Below, in pieces: positions 21,554-23,958 of a stretch of 23,958 nucleotides of DNA. The notes beneath the pieces were generated by a model. The model searched no databases, was not told the DNA's origin, and saw only the letters and a list, made by a program, of their open reading frames with translations. The position numbers and the translations under genes are program-made. The number at the start of each line of letters is the position of its first letter. Positions within the stretch are counted from its first letter, which is position 1. The stretch is taken from assembly GCA_050486105.1 (NCBI GenBank), contig JBJHCR010000060.1:1-23958 (forward strand). Direction: 5' to 3'. The stretch comes from JAEXNA01 sp050486105. GTDB lineage: Bacteria > Vulcanimicrobiota > Xenobia > Xenobiales > JADMJV01.

Positions 21554-22651
21554 CTATCCGGCTATGAGACGGTTGAATTCTTCAGCGCTGGTAGCTTTCG
21601 CCACCGCATCTTCGTAGGTGATCATTCCCTGCTGATAGAGGTTTCTCAAGGCCATATCCATCGACTGCATACCGTATTGACTTCCGGACATAATAGCGTT
21701 GGGAATCTGATGGCTTTTCCCTTCACGAATGATGTTTCTGATGGCTGGAATCACAGGCATGATCTCCATGGCCATAACTCGTCCTCCACCTTTCGCTTTA
21801 GGGATTAGGGTCTGACACATGACTCCTTCGAGAGTCACCGACAGCTGCATTCGAATCTGAGCTTGCTGATGGGGGGTGAAGATGTCGATCACGCGGTCGA
21901 CGGTGGTGGCGGCCGAGTTGGTGTGCAGAGTCGCGTACACCATGTGACCGGTTTCCGCCGCAGATATGGCGATCGATGTGGTTTCCAAGTCTCGCATTTC
22001 ACCGATAAGGATGACGTCTGGGTCTTGGCGAAGGACGTGTTTAAGTCCATTGTAGAAGGAATGGGTATCAAATCCCACTTCTCGTTGAGAGATCACACAG
22101 TTCTTGTCTTTGTGAAGAAACTCGATAGGGTCTTCGATGGTCACGATGTGCGAGCGCTTACTCTCATTAATGTGATTGATCATGGCCGCCAAAGTGGTGG
22201 ACTTGCCCGATCCCGTTGGACCGGTGACCAGAACCAAGCCTCGAGGCCGGAGTGCCAGGTCCTTAATAATTGGTGGCATCTTGAGCTCGTCAAGAGAGAG
22301 TGGACGGGCCGGGATAACACGAAGGGCTGAGCCCCAGGTGCCTCTTTGGAGATAGATGTTCACCCTGAATCTCGAAAGACCCGGAACCGAGTAGGCCAGA
22401 TCCAGCTCCTTTTCAGCGATAAACTTGGCCTTCTGTTCGTCGGTGAGAATGCTTTCACACATGGCTCGGACGGCATCTGCAGTGAGAATTTCGTAGGTCG
22501 CTGGGGTGAGTTCTCCGTCGACCCGGATCATGGGTGCCGACCCCTGTTTGATATGGAGGTCTGATGCTCCGCGCTCCACCATAAGGTGAAGCAGGTCATC
22601 GATCGAAAGTATGCCCGCTTCCAACGAACTGTCGCCGCCTAGAGTGTCCAT
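21554..22651 (-). CDS. pilT: Type IV pilus retraction ATPase PilT
   Basis: A 365-residue hexameric ATPase that depolymerises type IV pili, driving twitching motility; cytoplasmic at the base of the pilus machine. All family motifs are intact: Walker A GPTGSGKS (144-151), Asp box IEDPIEF (172-178), Walker B DPDVILIGEMRD (210-221), His box TGHMVYATLHTNSA (234-247) and the C-terminal AIRNIIREGK (303-312). ATG 22651 has AAGGAG about 9 nt upstream. It is the first gene of a minus-strand group with a degenerate paralogue, serS and an FAD oxidoreductase. No other pilus genes are in the window. Confidence 0.96.
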   Translation of the reverse strand: MDTLGGDSSLEAGILSIDDLLHLMVERGASDLHIKQGSAPMIRVDGELTPATYEILTADAVRAMCESILTDEQKAKFIAEKELDLAYSVPGLSRFRVNIYLQRGTWGSALRVIPARPLSLDELKMPPIIKDLALRPRGLVLVTGPTGSGKSTTLAAMINHINESKRSHIVTIEDPIEFLHKDKNCVISQREVGFDTHSFYNGLKHVLRQDPDVILIGEMRDLETTSIAISAAETGHMVYATLHTNSAATTVDRVIDIFTPHQQAQIRMQLSVTLEGVMCQTLIPKAKGGGRVMAMEIMPVIPAIRNIIREGKSHQIPNAIMSGSQYGMQSMDMALRNLYQQGMITYEDAVAKATSAEEFNRLIAG

Positions 22652-22842
22652 CTGAGATTTCTCCTTGAATTTTACCGGTTATCAGGGGGGTATTCTCGTC
22701 CTCGAGGTTGAGACCCTCTGTGAGAGATCGACAGGGTTTGGTTGGGCAGGCTTTTCGGTTTCTTCCGACCCTTAAGGGGTAGGCTGTTTCAAGTAGTGTG
22801 AACAGATCTTTTCTTGAGTTCAGATTGTGAGGATGTCTTGAG
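22652..22842. promoter_or_regulatory. Divergent control region between pilT and mutY
   Basis: The 191 bp must hold the pilT promoter and probably that of mutY. A perfect 10-bp palindrome CCCTTAAGGG lies at 22769-22778, and TCTTGAG occurs twice shortly before mutY. No convincing -35/-10 pair was found by eye. Confidence 0.35.
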
Positions 22843-23934
22843 GTGACAGAAGAGTTCCTGACGAAACTCGTGTCCTGGTACCGGGAACGGGCTAGAGACT
22901 TGCCCTGGAGAGGGAACCCTAGCCCCTATGAAGTTCTGGTCTCTGAAGTCATGTTGCAACAAACGACAGTTGCTGCTGTGATCCCCCTTTATCTGCGTTG
23001 GATGGAGAGGTTTCCGAGCCTCGGGGTATTGGCTCAGGCTTCCCCGGAGGAAGTGCTCTCCTATTGGTCCGGTTTGGGCTATTACAGTAGGGCCGAACGA
23101 TTACATCGGGTAGCCCAGTTGATCTGCAGTCAGGAATCCTTCCCGAACACCTATGAGGACCTTCTAGCTTTGGAAGGGGTAGGTCCTTATACGGCAGCTG
23201 CGGTGGCATCGTTGGCCTTCCATCGTCCTTGCTTGGCCTTGGACACTAATGTCACCCGGGTTCTCCTCAGAGTCTTGGGATGGACCGAGAGGGCCGACAC
23301 CCGTTCGGTTCAGCAAGGTTTGCGCAAAGCTGTCGAGCCGCTGCTGGGCGATCGGGACTCCGGAGAAGTCAATCAGGCGTTCATGGAATTGGGAGCAACC
23401 GTCTGCACTGCGAGGGGCGCGAGTTGCCGAGAGTGTCCAGTGAGACTCTCCTGCAGGGCGCTGCGCCTCGGCCTAGTGGAGCAAATACCACAACTCCCTA
23501 GGAAGGCTCCAATCAAGGTTACTCCTGGGACGGCTCTCTTGATCTATCGAGATCAGCAACTGCTGCTGCTCCGGGGGACCAGTCTCGGATTGCTGAAGAA
23601 CCTCTTTCAGCCCCCTCTCCTCTTGTCAGACGATGGCGCTGAACATCCCCTCCAGCGATTTGCTGCTGGATTCAGAGAGCACTTGGGCCAGCCCTCAGGC
23701 TCCCGTCCAACTGCTCTCAAGTATAGAATAAGTGGTCGGCTTCTGGCTCTCGGTGTCGACATTTATCGGCTGCAATCCGACCAACAGCTTCAGGAAGCTC
23801 TTCCGGAAGCTGGTCTGGAGTGGCATTGGTTTTCCGTGGAGGCCCTGAGTACAGGAGAGGCTCAGGCCGTCTCTTCGCTCACTCGGAAGTTGGCCGAGGT
23901 AGGTCGGGAAATTCTGTCAAACGTTCGCTGCTAG
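22843..23934 (+). CDS. mutY: A/G-specific adenine DNA glycosylase MutY
   Basis: A 363-residue repair glycosylase that removes adenine mispaired with 8-oxoguanine. The catalytic Glu35 is in SEVMLQQT. The helix-hairpin-helix is LEGVGPYTAAAVASLAF (110-126), followed by catalytic Asp134 in LDTNV. A [4Fe-4S] cluster motif is intact with Cys188, 195, 198 and 204 (spacing 6-2-5). The C-terminal part (about 225-350) is a weak NUDIX-like domain for 8-oxoG recognition. The start is GTG 22843 with AGGAT upstream; an ATG at 22833 is out of frame and soon stops. It is divergent from pilT. Only 24 bp of empty sequence follow. Confidence 0.95.
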   Translation: MTEEFLTKLVSWYRERARDLPWRGNPSPYEVLVSEVMLQQTTVAAVIPLYLRWMERFPSLGVLAQASPEEVLSYWSGLGYYSRAERLHRVAQLICSQESFPNTYEDLLALEGVGPYTAAAVASLAFHRPCLALDTNVTRVLLRVLGWTERADTRSVQQGLRKAVEPLLGDRDSGEVNQAFMELGATVCTARGASCRECPVRLSCRALRLGLVEQIPQLPRKAPIKVTPGTALLIYRDQQLLLLRGTSLGLLKNLFQPPLLLSDDGAEHPLQRFAAGFREHLGQPSGSRPTALKYRISGRLLALGVDIYRLQSDQQLQEALPEAGLEWHWFSVEALSTGEAQAVSSLTRKLAEVGREILSNVRC

Positions 23935-23958
23935 GGTGGTAGCTCTGGAGGGTTCGAG

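Noticed and set aside
22769..22778. CCCTTAAGGG palindrome as an SOS or other named operator
   Set aside because: It does not match an SOS box I know; a single 10-bp palindrome is weak evidence, so it is only mentioned in the intergenic entry.

Overview
The window (about 24 kb, roughly 55-60% GC) looks like chromosomal sequence from a diderm bacterium. Pointers to that are a lipobox lipoprotein, a LolD/MacB-type ABC transporter, type IV pilus retraction ATPases, squalene-hopene cyclase and an adrenodoxin-type ferredoxin reductase. The mix, with a SigB/SigF-type sigma factor and its STAS/HATPase regulators, fits Acidobacteriota, Planctomycetota, Myxococcota or Desulfobacterota-like lineages. 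I cannot place it more precisely. There is no phage, IS element, CRISPR array, rRNA or convincing tRNA. Coding density is high and no gene-free gap exceeds 300 bp.

Layout. (1) 1-1181, minus: an aspartokinase catalytic domain that reads in frame, without a stop, into the middle of alanine dehydrogenase and off the window edge. This is either a real fusion or deletion or an assembly chimera. Upstream is a 283-bp leader rich in small repeats. (2) 1465-4864, minus: a degenerate-GGDEF/EAL protein and a metallo-beta-lactamase-fold protein with two cyclic-nucleotide-binding domains. (3) 4944-6329, minus: FprA-type ferredoxin reductase, divergent from squalene-hopene cyclase (6590-8605, plus). (4) 8809-9423, minus: a small lipoprotein, divergent from a tightly packed plus-strand run of proline dehydrogenase, SppA peptidase, ABC ATPase and FtsX-type permease (9486-13463). 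(5) 13649-17885, plus: a regulatory block of YtxH protein, STAS anti-anti-sigma, HATPase anti-sigma, SigB/F sigma factor, LexA-like repressor and cNMP-binding HD-GYP protein. It ends at a hairpin between convergent genes. (6) 17919-22651, minus: pilT, a degenerate pilT paralogue, serS and a DAO-type FAD oxidoreductase. (7) 22843-23934, plus: mutY.

A recurring theme is signalling proteins whose partner domains have lost key residues. The EAL protein has a GGDEF domain without the motif. The anti-sigma HATPase lacks the N-box Asn and glycine boxes and has no ATG/GTG/TTG start. The LexA-like repressor lacks the Ala-Gly cleavage site and GDSM-type serine. The second PilT lacks the Walker B Glu and His box. 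The first HD domain of the HD-GYP protein is incomplete. Three proteins (EAL, HD-GYP with cNBD, MBL with two cNBDs) point to linked c-di-GMP and cyclic mononucleotide signalling. I see no obviously new multi-gene system. The best candidates for something undescribed are the sigma/pseudo-anti-sigma/LexA-like/HD-GYP block and the aspartokinase-Ald junction.
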